Shown here: in pieces, positions 1 through 7,348 of the stretch
How the letters are laid out: every line of letters starts with the position of its first letter
Position numbering within the stretch: position 1 is the stretch's first letter
Assembly: GCA_003140095.1 (NCBI GenBank)
Contig: PLIU01000227.1
Span: forward strand, 4,393 to 38,790
Reading direction: 5' to 3'
From: Verrucomicrobiales bacterium
Lineage (GTDB): Bacteria; Verrucomicrobiota; Verrucomicrobiia; Limisphaerales; Palsa-1400
DNA: 34,398 nt
Translations under genes and position numbers: made by a program
Notes under the pieces: model-generated
Told to the model about the DNA's origin: nothing
The model's input: the letters and a program-made list of their open reading frames with translations, nothing else
Database searches by the model: none

Positions 1-178
1 CTGCCCCGCCGGGGGCCCCTCCTCGTTTCACACCGCGTCCAGACATGCAAGCTGGCCGTGCCAGCGCCGTCGGCTCTCGCTCCGCAGCTTTCTCGGGAAG
101 ACCCTTCCCATCTATGCGCCCAGGACGCCCCGGGCCTTGGCTGCTTCGCATTCGTGCCGTTTTGTCAGTGTGTCAGTT
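1..178. other. Window edge, no gene assigned
   Basis: GC-rich stretch downstream of the Rep-like gene. A minus-strand frame is open from an ATG at 151 to the edge (about 50 codons) but shows no recognisable motif, so no gene is called. If the neighbouring pair is an integrated ssDNA element, its remaining genes would lie beyond this edge. Confidence 0.4.
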
Positions 179-694
179 TCAACAGCGTCTTAGCGCAATG
201 ATGCGCCTGCCCCCTACCGAACGAGCAAGCGCATTACTAAGCGTCACCTCGGCCCCTCGTAGAGCGAATTTGGAGCCTTCGTAGAAGTCTCCCCCCAGGC
301 CATCACGAAGCGCCGATCCTGACAGGCACTTGGTGACATATTCAACCCCGTTCAATCGCTGGTCGAATTGATGATTCCTGGAAAAACCGCACTTCGGCAG
401 ACTGTCCCAAAGAGCATTGAGCCGGAACATGTCCGCCAGAGTCGGTTTCCACTCTGCCGCGCCGATTAACCAATGGTAGTGCTCACGTCCGAACTTTTCG
501 CCCAACTCGTGCCGCGTAGCCCACACAAGCCGACGGAATGGCATACCTGCCATTATTGCTGTCTCATACAAAAACGCCAACAGCAGCTTTCGCTGTACAT
601 TCGGGCCAAGCACAACGGGAGAACTCCAGGTTCCGCCCCCAAACACACGCCAGCACCGATAACGGCTCAGAATTATAGATTCAGGTAATGCCAT
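179..694 (-). CDS. HUH-type rolling-circle replication initiator (Rep-like)
   Basis: Predicted 171-residue protein likely to nick and rejoin DNA at a replication origin of an ssDNA phage or rolling-circle plasmid. The key evidence is the metal-binding HUH motif EHYHWLIG (His72 and His74), preceded by FRRLVWATRHELGEKFGR as in motif-2 contexts of Rep proteins. About 45 residues later comes GVEYVTK, which matches motif 3 with a candidate nucleophile Tyr119 and Lys122. No helicase domain is present, and the length suits small phage or plasmid Reps. The start is uncertain: ATG at 694 has an AGGGG-like sequence upstream, while an in-frame TTG at 754 would overlap the stop of the preceding gene. It follows a small ssDNA-binding-like gene on the same strand. 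The HUH assignment rests on motifs only; the exact family was not identified. Confidence 0.6.
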   Translation of the reverse strand: MALPESIILSRYRCWRVFGGGTWSSPVVLGPNVQRKLLLAFLYETAIMAGMPFRRLVWATRHELGEKFGREHYHWLIGAAEWKPTLADMFRLNALWDSLPKCGFSRNHQFDQRLNGVEYVTKCLSGSALRDGLGGDFYEGSKFALRGAEVTLSNALARSVGGRRIIALRRC

Positions 695-750
695 CCGTGC
701 GCCCCTTGGGGTTCGTGGCTTGGCGCAAGGGGCGACCGGGTGCCATTTCC

Positions 751-1095
751 TCAATGCGCTGCCGGTGTTTTGGCGGACACGCTGGCCGCGCCGTTGTTTC
801 GCAACGCCTGTTTTGGAACGCTGGCCCGGTCAATCTTTCCCCGGAATTTGAGTCTGCCGCCGTTCGCGGCTTTGATTTCTTCGGTGGCCAGGACAAGGTT
901 TGCTCCTTCCAGTTTGTCCAGGTCGATTGCTTCTTCCTCTTCTTTGCTGGGGGTGTAATCGAAGGTTTGTTTGAGTTTCAACCCCTCGTGGGCCGTTCGG
1001 TCGAGACAGTTGAGAACCGAGACTTGCCGCTCATCCCGCGTCCCGCGAAACCAGACCTCGCGGGCAACGCCCGCAACATAGACTTCAACTTTCAT
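751..1095 (-). CDS. Small ssDNA-binding-like protein (OB-fold candidate)
   Basis: Predicted 114-residue soluble protein. The ATG at 1095 is chosen because AAAAGGAAAACAA, a good ribosome binding site, lies directly upstream; the frame stays open further upstream but without a comparable signal. The body alternates beta-strand-like stretches (MKVEVYVAG, REVWFRG, RQVSVLNCLD, LKLKQTFDY, NLVLATEEIKA, RLKFRGKI) with a short acidic patch (KEEEEAIDLD). That pattern resembles helix-destabilising or OB-fold proteins encoded beside Rep in filamentous phages. It is immediately upstream of the HUH Rep-like gene on the same strand, and this pairing is the main functional argument. The basic, Ala-rich C-terminal tail is probably disordered. 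No family was recognised directly, so function is inferred from context. Confidence 0.55.
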   Translation of the reverse strand: MKVEVYVAGVAREVWFRGTRDERQVSVLNCLDRTAHEGLKLKQTFDYTPSKEEEEAIDLDKLEGANLVLATEEIKAANGGRLKFRGKIDRASVPKQALRNNGAASVSAKTPAAH

Positions 1096-1310
1096 TTGTT
1101 TTCCTTTTGTTTTTGGCCTGATGATTGCCCCCGTTGCCGACCACGCGCCGGGGAAAGAATTTGAGATACCCTTAACCCTGGCTTGGTTTGTTATCTGGAC
1201 CGGATCGGCCGCTGAGTGGTCTTCGCCGCATATCATGCCTGCTGTAAGTTTTCCTCGGGCGCGGACATTTTCTTGAAAGAGTCCGCGTGGATTTGGCTTA
1301 CTTATGGTGA
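1096..1310. other. Divergent intergenic region (Rep module / sigma factor)
   Basis: Holds the upstream regions of two divergent units: the ssDNA-binding/Rep pair leftward and the ECF sigma gene rightward. No strong consensus promoter, terminator or inverted repeat was identified by eye. Confidence 0.4.
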
Positions 1311-1961
1311 ATGGACGACCATATTGCGGACTGCGATCCGGACTCGCTGTTGCCGACGCGGCACACACTGCTCACCCGGCTGCGTGACTGCCAGGATCAG
1401 GCCGGTTGGCGCGAGTTTTTCGACACTTACTGGCGGCTCATCTACAAAGTTGCGCGCAATTCCGGCCTGGCCGACGCGGAGGCGCAGGACGTCGTCCAAA
1501 CCACTTTCATTTATCTGGTCCGACGGATGCCGAATTTTCATTACGACCGCGCGCGAGGTTCCTTCAAGTCGTGGCTGCGTGTGGTGACGCGGTCACGCAT
1601 CCATGTTTATTGGCGGAGAGAAAAAGCGAACGCGACATTGCGGCGTGAACCGCTCGATGGCCAGACGGACGACGGCGCCGACTTGGCGGAACTGCAAGCC
1701 GATCCGGCGGCCGATGCGCTGGATGAGATTTGGCAGCGAGAATGGGAGGCAAACTTGTTGAGCCAGGCTTTCAGCCGGTTGCGCTCGAAGGTGTCCTCCC
1801 AACAATTGCTCATTTTCCGTATGTCAACGACGGGAGAGTTGCCTTTGAACCAAGTCGCCAAAAAGCTGGGGGTCAACCTCGCGCAAGTCTATTTGGCGCG
1901 TCATCGGGTTGGCAAACTATTCAAGGCGGAGGTCTTGCGGCTGCGGCGCGAAACGGAGTGA
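1311..1961 (+). CDS. ECF-type RNA polymerase sigma factor
   Basis: 216-residue sigma-70 family factor with only regions 2 and 4, so of the extracytoplasmic-function type. Region 2 spans about residues 33-105, with the core-binding and -10 recognition stretch DAEAQDVVQTTFIYLVRR followed by FHYDRARGSFKSWLRVV and a WRRE end. Region 4 spans about 145-210, with the helix-turn-helix LPLNQVAKKLGVNLAQVYLA and a basic C-terminus. Related factors in Planctomycetes and Verrucomicrobia are commonly encoded beside transmembrane Ser/Thr kinases that control them. Here the kinase is 2.3 kb away, beyond a rearranged stretch. No anti-sigma gene is visible. The gene end (1902-1961) recurs in diverged form at 4146-4205, just before the kinase, so this complete gene may be a paralogue of the kinase's original partner. 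Confidence 0.9.
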   Translation: MDDHIADCDPDSLLPTRHTLLTRLRDCQDQAGWREFFDTYWRLIYKVARNSGLADAEAQDVVQTTFIYLVRRMPNFHYDRARGSFKSWLRVVTRSRIHVYWRREKANATLRREPLDGQTDDGADLAELQADPAADALDEIWQREWEANLLSQAFSRLRSKVSSQQLLIFRMSTTGELPLNQVAKKLGVNLAQVYLARHRVGKLFKAEVLRLRRETE

Positions 1962-2030
1962 TTCTGTTCGATGGTGGGCCGCGCCATAACCGGACGGTTG
2001 ATTTGGTGGTTCTTTTCAATTCTTTGAAAA
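1902..2030 (+). repeat. Copy A of sigma-tail / kinase-leader direct repeat
   Basis: From the HRVGKLFKA codons of the sigma gene through its TGA and about 70 bases beyond, the sequence matches 4146-4270. The shared text includes the run ATCGGGTTGGCAAACTATTC, the TGCGGCTGCG-CGCGAAACGG segment and GGTTGATTTGGTG after the stop. Identity is high but clearly imperfect, so the copies are diverged paralogues and not a recent duplication. After about 2030 similarity stops: here the kinase gene is missing. Confidence 0.8.
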
Positions 2031-2038
2031 CGAAGCGG

Positions 2039-2760
2039 TTAAGGTGTGGGAATGTGTTCAGTAAACCATTGCTTGGCCGGTTGGGCGATTTCATCGATCC
2101 AGTACCAGTCATTCTCGTGAGTGGAATCTGAAACCACCAGCGCTTTTGAGCCGGGCCGAACCGCGCCTTGAAGAAGCTCGATGTCTTGGGGCGGACTTAC
2201 GCTATCTCGGCCGCCGCTGATCAATAGAACCGGCTTGTTGAGCCTCTGAATGGCCTCACTGTCAGACCAATCAGACCAACGAATGTCAATTTTTGCCGCC
2301 ACGATTTGAAGAGATTCGCTCAGACGCCGTCCGAAATCTTGATATCTTCGTTGTTGGCCATTCGTTGAAAGGCCGTTTCCAGTTTGTCGTAGGGGGCAAT
2401 TGCGACGATTGCTTCCACGCGCTCGTCGCGAGCGGCCCAGTTCGGGGCCAAATACGCTCCATGGCCCACGCCAAATACGCCCACTTTCCGGTCATGATTT
2501 GCCGGACACGACCAGCAACCGGCCTTTGGAGGAATGGGGCAAACTTCTGGGCGACGTGCCTGCGGCTGGCGCGATCTTGGACCGCTTCCTGCACCATGCC
2601 CAGACCATTGCCATTACCGGGCGCAGTTAGCGGCTTAAAGACCACGCCGCCGTTGCCGGAAAAGAGGACAAAAACAGGAAAGGCAAATCCAAGTCCAACG
2701 AACCTTCGACCGCAGAACCGGCGAGCTGAATGGCTCGCTATCCGGTTCTGCTCGTTTAAC
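2039..2760 (-). pseudogene. Broken alpha/beta hydrolase
   Basis: Minus-strand remnant in pieces. The C-terminal piece (about 2302-2039) reads KPVLLISGGRDSVSPPQD and ends with an STHENDWYWIDEIA segment, matching the acid (Asp) and His positions of alpha/beta hydrolases. The middle piece (about 2500-2330), in another frame, reads KVGVFGVGHGAYLAPNWAA then ERVEAIVAIAPYDKLETAF, matching the nucleophile-elbow strand and following helix, although the nucleophile Ser itself is replaced (GVGHGA). That piece stops at a TGA near 2321; one frameshift there joins it to the C-terminal piece. Upstream, a third piece (about 2640-2500, containing GLGMVQEAVQD) is in yet another frame. The N-terminal limit is unclear. 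A non-functional gene is the simplest reading. Confidence 0.65.
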
Positions 2761-2772
2761 TTTGCTATTGCC

Positions 2773-3489
2773 ATGACCCGCAATCGCATTTGCAATGAAT
2801 TAACAGGCCGGAGCGTCGATGATCTTTGGATGCTTTTCCTTCGTAACGTCCGCACTCTGCTGCCATTTTGGGAGCAGACCACGCGCGTCTTTGCGAAACG
2901 CCTCGCAGTGCCCGAGAAGGGGGAATTTCATTTGAAGGTGATTGCGGACGCGTTTGGGAAAATGGATGACTGGCGGTTCCGCCGCATTCCCTACGTTAAA
3001 GCCCGTCGCAATGAGATCGATAGCGCGATTAGTTTCATGCGTAACAAAGCCATCGTGAAGCCCATATACGGACTTCGGATCGCGCCAGTGGCTCGAAATG
3101 CGGCTGGAGCTTTACGGGTGCTCCTGACGACATCGTGCCGTGGTTACAGCGATGAACAGCTTCCCCAGGTCATCGCAGGCGCACTGTACGACATCGCTGC
3201 GGTCAGGGTCTTGTTTCCCTTCGGTTTCGACACCTTGATGTGTTTCCATCCTAAGCCTCCGTTCCCAGCCGATGTGGATCCTTTCGTCGTGACGCTGGAA
3301 CGCGCCGGCCAAGTAATTGGCATTGCGCCGTTGGTTCAGGCGCTCCTTAGCGAAGCCGCCTCAGTTTGGAACTCCGTGGACGACCCCAAGCCTTTTGATT
3401 TTCCCGCTGCTATTTGGAGTGAGGAGACAGACGCATCCAACGCGCTGCTTCACTATGCCGCCAACGCTGCATTTCATAGGAAGAGGTAG
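2773..3489 (+). CDS. Hypothetical protein, 238 residues
   Basis: Not recognised. The frame is open from 2293, but the part before 2773 lies antisense to the broken hydrolase and does not look coding, so the ATG at 2773 (MTRNRICNEL) is chosen. No clear ribosome binding site precedes it. The protein is predicted soluble, with helical stretches (SVDDLWMLFLRNVRTLL, GEFHLKVIADAF) and a beta-rich middle (KPIYGLRIAPVARNAAGALRV, DIAAVRVLFPFGFDTLMCF). The phrase GYSDEQLPQVIAGALYDIAA and the final DASNALLHYAANAAFHRK are regular enough to suggest a real protein. It lies inside the rearranged stretch between the two sigma-tail copies, so it was probably brought in with that DNA. Confidence 0.5.
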   Translation: MTRNRICNELTGRSVDDLWMLFLRNVRTLLPFWEQTTRVFAKRLAVPEKGEFHLKVIADAFGKMDDWRFRRIPYVKARRNEIDSAISFMRNKAIVKPIYGLRIAPVARNAAGALRVLLTTSCRGYSDEQLPQVIAGALYDIAAVRVLFPFGFDTLMCFHPKPPFPADVDPFVVTLERAGQVIGIAPLVQALLSEAASVWNSVDDPKPFDFPAAIWSEETDASNALLHYAANAAFHRKR

Positions 3490-3595
3490 CGATTTAAGAC
3501 GAAGTTGTCTAAAGCCCGCAGGGCGAACGGGTGCCAGCAGAAATGAACAAAATGAAAAGACTCTTGATTGCATCAAGAAACTTGATTAAGCACCT

Positions 3596-3652
3596 CGGAG
3601 TGGCTGGTTTCAATTCGACCCTTCGTGGCTGGTTTTGAAGTGACCGGTGACA
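3596..3652 (-). repeat. Candidate IS21-family terminus remnant
   Basis: Two near-identical segments GTGGCTGGTTTCAATTCGACC and GTGGCTGGTTTTGAAGTGACC lie 25 bases apart and are followed by GGTGACA. Read on the minus strand this begins TGTCACCGGTCACTTC, with repeated internal transposase-site-like motifs as seen at IS21 ends. No istA or istB genes are nearby, so at most a solo end remains. The assignment is from memory of the general layout and unverified. Confidence 0.35.
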
Positions 3653-3842
3653 AAATCGTGCGGCAGGGCCTCTGGTCAACAGCAATGAGGTTGTCTGAAA
3701 AAAGGTTGTCCAGGCGTTTTTTTTAAACGGTCTTTCCTGCGCTGTTCAAAAAGTCATCGCGGTCCGAGGATCTGTTTGCGGGTCAAAATACTTTGAGAAA
3801 TATGTTGCTATCTCTGAATATGTGAGCCATACTACATACATA

Positions 3843-3857
3843 ATGTTTAATAAACAT
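3843..3857. promoter_or_regulatory. Perfect 15-bp palindrome, operator candidate
   Basis: ATGTTTA-A-TAAACAT is a perfect inverted repeat in an AT-rich patch. It is about 420 bases before the kinase start and is the only obvious regulatory-looking site in the leader. Its relation to the kinase is inference. Confidence 0.35.
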
Positions 3858-4145
3858 ACAAAATGAGTGGTGAAAGGGGCGATGAAAAGGGGAAAAGAGC
3901 CACGGCGCGCCATGTCTCAGAAAGACCGCCGCGTGAGGGCACGCGGCTTACAGGATGCCGCCACGAGCCAGAAGCAGCCGGAGGCATCCGCCGGGGGGGC
4001 AAGGATAACACGCGGCATACTACAACTTGCTCCAGAAAATTCGACATGAAAAATACGAGCCCAAGCATAAGAGAATCTTCTTTCACCCTTCCGGCCGAAG
4101 GCGGTGAAGGCCGTGAGGGTCCTCGGAATTTGGCATTTCCAGCAG

Positions 4146-4205
4146 CATCGGGTTGGCAAACTATTCAAGGCCGACGACTTGCGGCTGCGACGCGAAACGG
4201 CGTGA
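4146..4205 (+). pseudogene. Sigma-factor 3' remnant (copy B)
   Basis: Nineteen codons and a TGA encoding HRVGKLFKADDLRLRRETA, nearly the same as the C-terminus of the complete ECF sigma factor at 1311-1961 (HRVGKLFKAEVLRLRRETE). The similarity continues past the stop to about 4270. Upstream of the His codon the sequence is unrelated, so the rest of this sigma gene has been lost. It marks the kinase below as formerly part of a sigma-kinase operon. Confidence 0.85.
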
Positions 4206-4276
4206 TTCTTCCGGTGGTTGGCGGCTTAATCACCGGCGGGTTGATTTGGTGTTCGTATTTGGCTTCCAAACCCGGT

Positions 4277-7200
4277 ATGCATGGAGCAATGAATCTGGCG
4301 CCCGATATTCCAGACCATTCGTTGCTGCGGCTCATTGGACGCGGGGCCTATGGCGAAGTTTGGCTGGCCCGCAACATCATGGGCACGGTGCGCGCCGTAA
4401 AAGTAATCTGGCGCAAGCAGTTTGAGAGTGATCGGCCCTACGAGCGTGAGTTTGCCGGCATTCGGCGATTCGAACCCATCTCGCGCAGTTCCGGCGGTTT
4501 GGTTCATGTCCTTCACGTCGGACGCAACGACGCAGTGGGTTACTTCTTCTACGTGATGGAGTTAGCCGATCCGGAAGGTTCGGCACTTGACCCATCTCCC
4601 ACAATTAAAGACAAAGAAGGATCTTTGGTTTCGTCCCTGGATACGACGCAGTCGGAGCTTTATCGCCCGCGCACGTTGCGCTCGGATTTGAAGCGCTTGG
4701 GACGCCTGCAATACGCGGCCTGCGTTCGGCTTGCACTCGATGTGGCCAGCGGGCTGGCGCAATTACATCGGCATGGGCTGGTTCATCGGGACGTCAAACC
4801 GGGAAATATTATTTACGTCAATGCCCGCGCCAAGCTTGCCGACGTCGGGTTGGTTAGCGCAGGAGGAGAAGGCCTGACGTTTGTCGGCACGGAGGGTTAC
4901 ATTCCGCCGGAAGGACCTGGGACGCCATCAGCGGACATTTATGCGTTGGGCATCGCTCTTTATGAAGCCAGCACTGGATTCTCGCTGGATCGCTTTCCGG
5001 ACGCGCCGCCAGAATGGTTTACCGACGCGGCTGGAGATCCGTCGCTTGAACTCCATGAAGTCATTCTCAAAGCCTGCGAGGGACGCCGAGAGAATCGTTA
5101 TCCCAGCGTCGAGGCGATGCAGGCGGACCTGGCGCTGTTGCAGAGCGGCCAAAGCGTCCGGCGCGTGCGCGCATTGGAGCGGCGTTACGCGCGGCTGCGA
5201 GCCTGCGGCATTGCCGGATCGATTTTGCTGATGGGCGCGTTGCTGGCCGCCTTTCTGGCACACTACAGGGAGCGTGTGGCGGCTGAAAGCCGAGCCAGGG
5301 AAGCGGCGTTGCGCGAGCGTGTGGAGGAATCCCTGGCTCGCGCCTCATCGGCGGAACGCCAGTCGCGCCAGCAGCTTTACACGGCGCTGCTGGAGCAGGC
5401 CAAAGCCACGGTGCATAGCGGCGAATTGGGGCAACGCGTCCGCGCGCTGGACGCCATTCGTCGCGCGGGAGCGATCTCCAACACCGCCGAATTGCGCGGC
5501 GCGGCCATTGCGGCGCTGGCGTTGCCAGACTTGCGGTTGGAGCGAACACTATCCACTGAAGCGCCGCTTGTCCGGTTGGACCCAACATTCGAGCGCATGG
5601 CCATTTGCCGCGAGCGCAACCCGGTGGAAATCCGGACGGTCGCCGATGAACGGTTGGTTGCGAATCTGCTGCCAGCTTCCCTCCTGCCCGCGCGGAATGT
5701 GAAGTGGAGTGATGACGGCCGGTTCCTGGCGGTCACTCGAGCCGAACCTTTCGCGGATTCCCACCTTAACATGGAGATTTGGGACACCACACGGTCGCGG
5801 CGCATCCTTTCGCTTGCGGACTTGGAATTCGGCGAACCGGGGTTCCATCCGCGCTTGCCACGGGTCATGACGGGCGCGCGCAATGGAACCGCGATTGTGT
5901 GGGACCTTGCGAGCGAGCAGGAATGCGCGCGCTTCCATTTTGCGGCCACGCCGGAAGTGTTGCGTTATTCAGCGGACGGGAAGCAATTCGCCGCCAGCTA
6001 CCAGAAGGGCAATGGCTGGGCCGTGTCCGTTCACAATAGCGACGACGGCGCCTTGGTCTGGTCGCAACCGCTTGAGGCCCCGGCCAGCATGGATTGGGAA
6101 CGAAACGGACAATGGCTCGCCGTGGCAGATTACGACGGCGTCGTGCGACTGATGGATTCGAAAACCGGCGCACCGAGGACATTGGGCAGTCACAAAGCTC
6201 AGGCCAGCACAGTCACCTTTAGCCCCGACGGCGCGTTCTTACTCACCGGCGGCTGGGAGAAGGAACTGATTTGCTGGGACTTGGCGCGCATGGAAAGGGC
6301 CTTCAATATTCCGCTCAATAGCTTCCGCGCGCAGTTTGGCCAGGATGGACGACAGTGCGCCATTTTCGACGGCTCACGGGTTCACCTGTACGCCTTCGAA
6401 CGGCCCGGCAATCGTATGGAGCTCGCTGACGATCTGGGGCCGCGCAGTCACTATGCGGCATTTTCTCCTGACAGCCGCTGGCTCGCCATCTCGGCCAGTC
6501 GGGGGATCGGCGTCTGGGACTTGACCCACTGCGGACCGGCAGGCCTCACGGAAAACATCTCTGACCCACGGGTTTTCTTCTCGCCCGACGGGGAATTGTT
6601 CGCCAGCACGGATGAAGAATGTTTCCATTGGCGGGTCACGCCATCCAGCAATGGAATTGGCCGGCCGCAACTCGAGGCGCTTGCCTTGACTAAACCGGAA
6701 GGTTTTTCGTCACTTTGTGTGGCTTCCAATGACCTTGTGGTGACGGCCTCGCGAGGTTCTTACTCAATCGGCAAGGACTCGACAGGCGCGGCGCCAAGCC
6801 CGTGCCTTCCGACTTCGCCCGGCGTCAGCAAGGCTTCCGCGGATGGACAGTTGGTCGGGATTTTTCGCCCATTTACTCCTTGCTTGCACATTTACCGAAT
6901 GCCCGGCCTGTCTGAGGTGGCGTCTTTGACCAATCACGCCAACGTAGCCCGATTCGATTTGTCGCCGGGAGGCAATGAGTTGGCGGTTTCCACGCCCAAG
7001 GGTGTGGAATTCTGGAGCACCGCGACATGGCAGCGCACCGGGGTTCTGACCAACTTCGTCTCCCTGCTCTACGCGCCGGACGGAACGACTTTGTGGCTTA
7101 CTCACGATTTTCGCACGGCCGGCCTCTACGACGCGCAAACCTTGCAACTGCTTCTGCCGCTGCCTTCCGGCACGCTTCCGCTGGCCGTCAGTCCCGATGG

Positions 7201-7297
7201 CCGTTATTTGGCCGCCAGCGTGGATTTGCGCCGGTTGCAGGTTTGGGACTTGTTCGAAGTGCAAGGGCATCTGAAGGATTTGGGATTGAACTGGTAG
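4277..7297 (+). CDS. Transmembrane Ser/Thr protein kinase with WD40-like repeats
   Basis: About 1006 residues. The kinase domain (about 14-285) has a glycine loop IGRGAYGEVWLA, catalytic Lys42 in RAVKVIW, HRDVKPGN with Asp172 and Lys174, DVG instead of DFG (Asp189), and a GTEGYIPPEG activation-segment end. A single membrane span (about 311-332, GIAGSILLMGALLAAFLA) is followed by a coiled coil rich in Arg, Glu and Ala. The remaining 600 residues show repeated WD40/PQQ-like blades (VKWSDDGRFLAV, VTFSPDGAFLLTGGWE, AAFSPDSRWLAISAS, LAVSPDGRYLAASVDL), probably a beta-propeller sensor. ATG 4277 is used because the frame upstream runs through the sigma remnant; ATG 4289 is an alternative. In relatives, such kinases regulate the adjacent ECF factor. 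The giant repeat protein gene follows 51 bases later. Confidence 0.92.
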   Translation: MHGAMNLAPDIPDHSLLRLIGRGAYGEVWLARNIMGTVRAVKVIWRKQFESDRPYEREFAGIRRFEPISRSSGGLVHVLHVGRNDAVGYFFYVMELADPEGSALDPSPTIKDKEGSLVSSLDTTQSELYRPRTLRSDLKRLGRLQYAACVRLALDVASGLAQLHRHGLVHRDVKPGNIIYVNARAKLADVGLVSAGGEGLTFVGTEGYIPPEGPGTPSADIYALGIALYEASTGFSLDRFPDAPPEWFTDAAGDPSLELHEVILKACEGRRENRYPSVEAMQADLALLQSGQSVRRVRALERRYARLRACGIAGSILLMGALLAAFLAHYRERVAAESRAREAALRERVEESLARASSAERQSRQQLYTALLEQAKATVHSGELGQRVRALDAIRRAGAISNTAELRGAAIAALALPDLRLERTLSTEAPLVRLDPTFERMAICRERNPVEIRTVADERLVANLLPASLLPARNVKWSDDGRFLAVTRAEPFADSHLNMEIWDTTRSRRILSLADLEFGEPGFHPRLPRVMTGARNGTAIVWDLASEQECARFHFAATPEVLRYSADGKQFAASYQKGNGWAVSVHNSDDGALVWSQPLEAPASMDWERNGQWLAVADYDGVVRLMDSKTGAPRTLGSHKAQASTVTFSPDGAFLLTGGWEKELICWDLARMERAFNIPLNSFRAQFGQDGRQCAIFDGSRVHLYAFERPGNRMELADDLGPRSHYAAFSPDSRWLAISASRGIGVWDLTHCGPAGLTENISDPRVFFSPDGELFASTDEECFHWRVTPSSNGIGRPQLEALALTKPEGFSSLCVASNDLVVTASRGSYSIGKDSTGAAPSPCLPTSPGVSKASADGQLVGIFRPFTPCLHIYRMPGLSEVASLTNHANVARFDLSPGGNELAVSTPKGVEFWSTATWQRTGVLTNFVSLLYAPDGTTLWLTHDFRTAGLYDAQTLQLLLPLPSGTLPLAVSPDGRYLAASVDLRRLQVWDLFEVQGHLKDLGLNW

Positions 7298-7348
7298 ATT
7301 TCCGTCGATTTGTTGAAAGATTTGGTCCCGGACGGGCTTACCCAATGC

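Larger units (their letters stand above)
3490..4145. other. Non-coding, rearranged leader region before the kinase
   Basis: No convincing gene. It contains an IS21-like terminus candidate (3596-3652), an AT-rich promoter-like patch (about 3775-3862) with a perfect 15-bp palindrome (3843-3857), and an imperfect stem-loop around 4082-4108 (TTCACCCTTC paired with GAAGGCGGTGAA across a short loop). A frame open through this region into the kinase is an accidental extension, because 4146-4205 is demonstrably the tail of a sigma gene in a different frame. Confidence 0.6.

Noticed and set aside
2293-2772. Plus-strand extension of the 238-residue unknown gene
   Set aside because: Antisense to clear alpha/beta hydrolase fragments; the translated text is compositionally unlike a folded protein.
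3863-4276. In-frame N-terminal extension of the kinase (138 residues)
   Set aside because: It runs over a sigma-gene tail in another frame and low-quality, repeat-like sequence. The kinase domain starts naturally at 4277.
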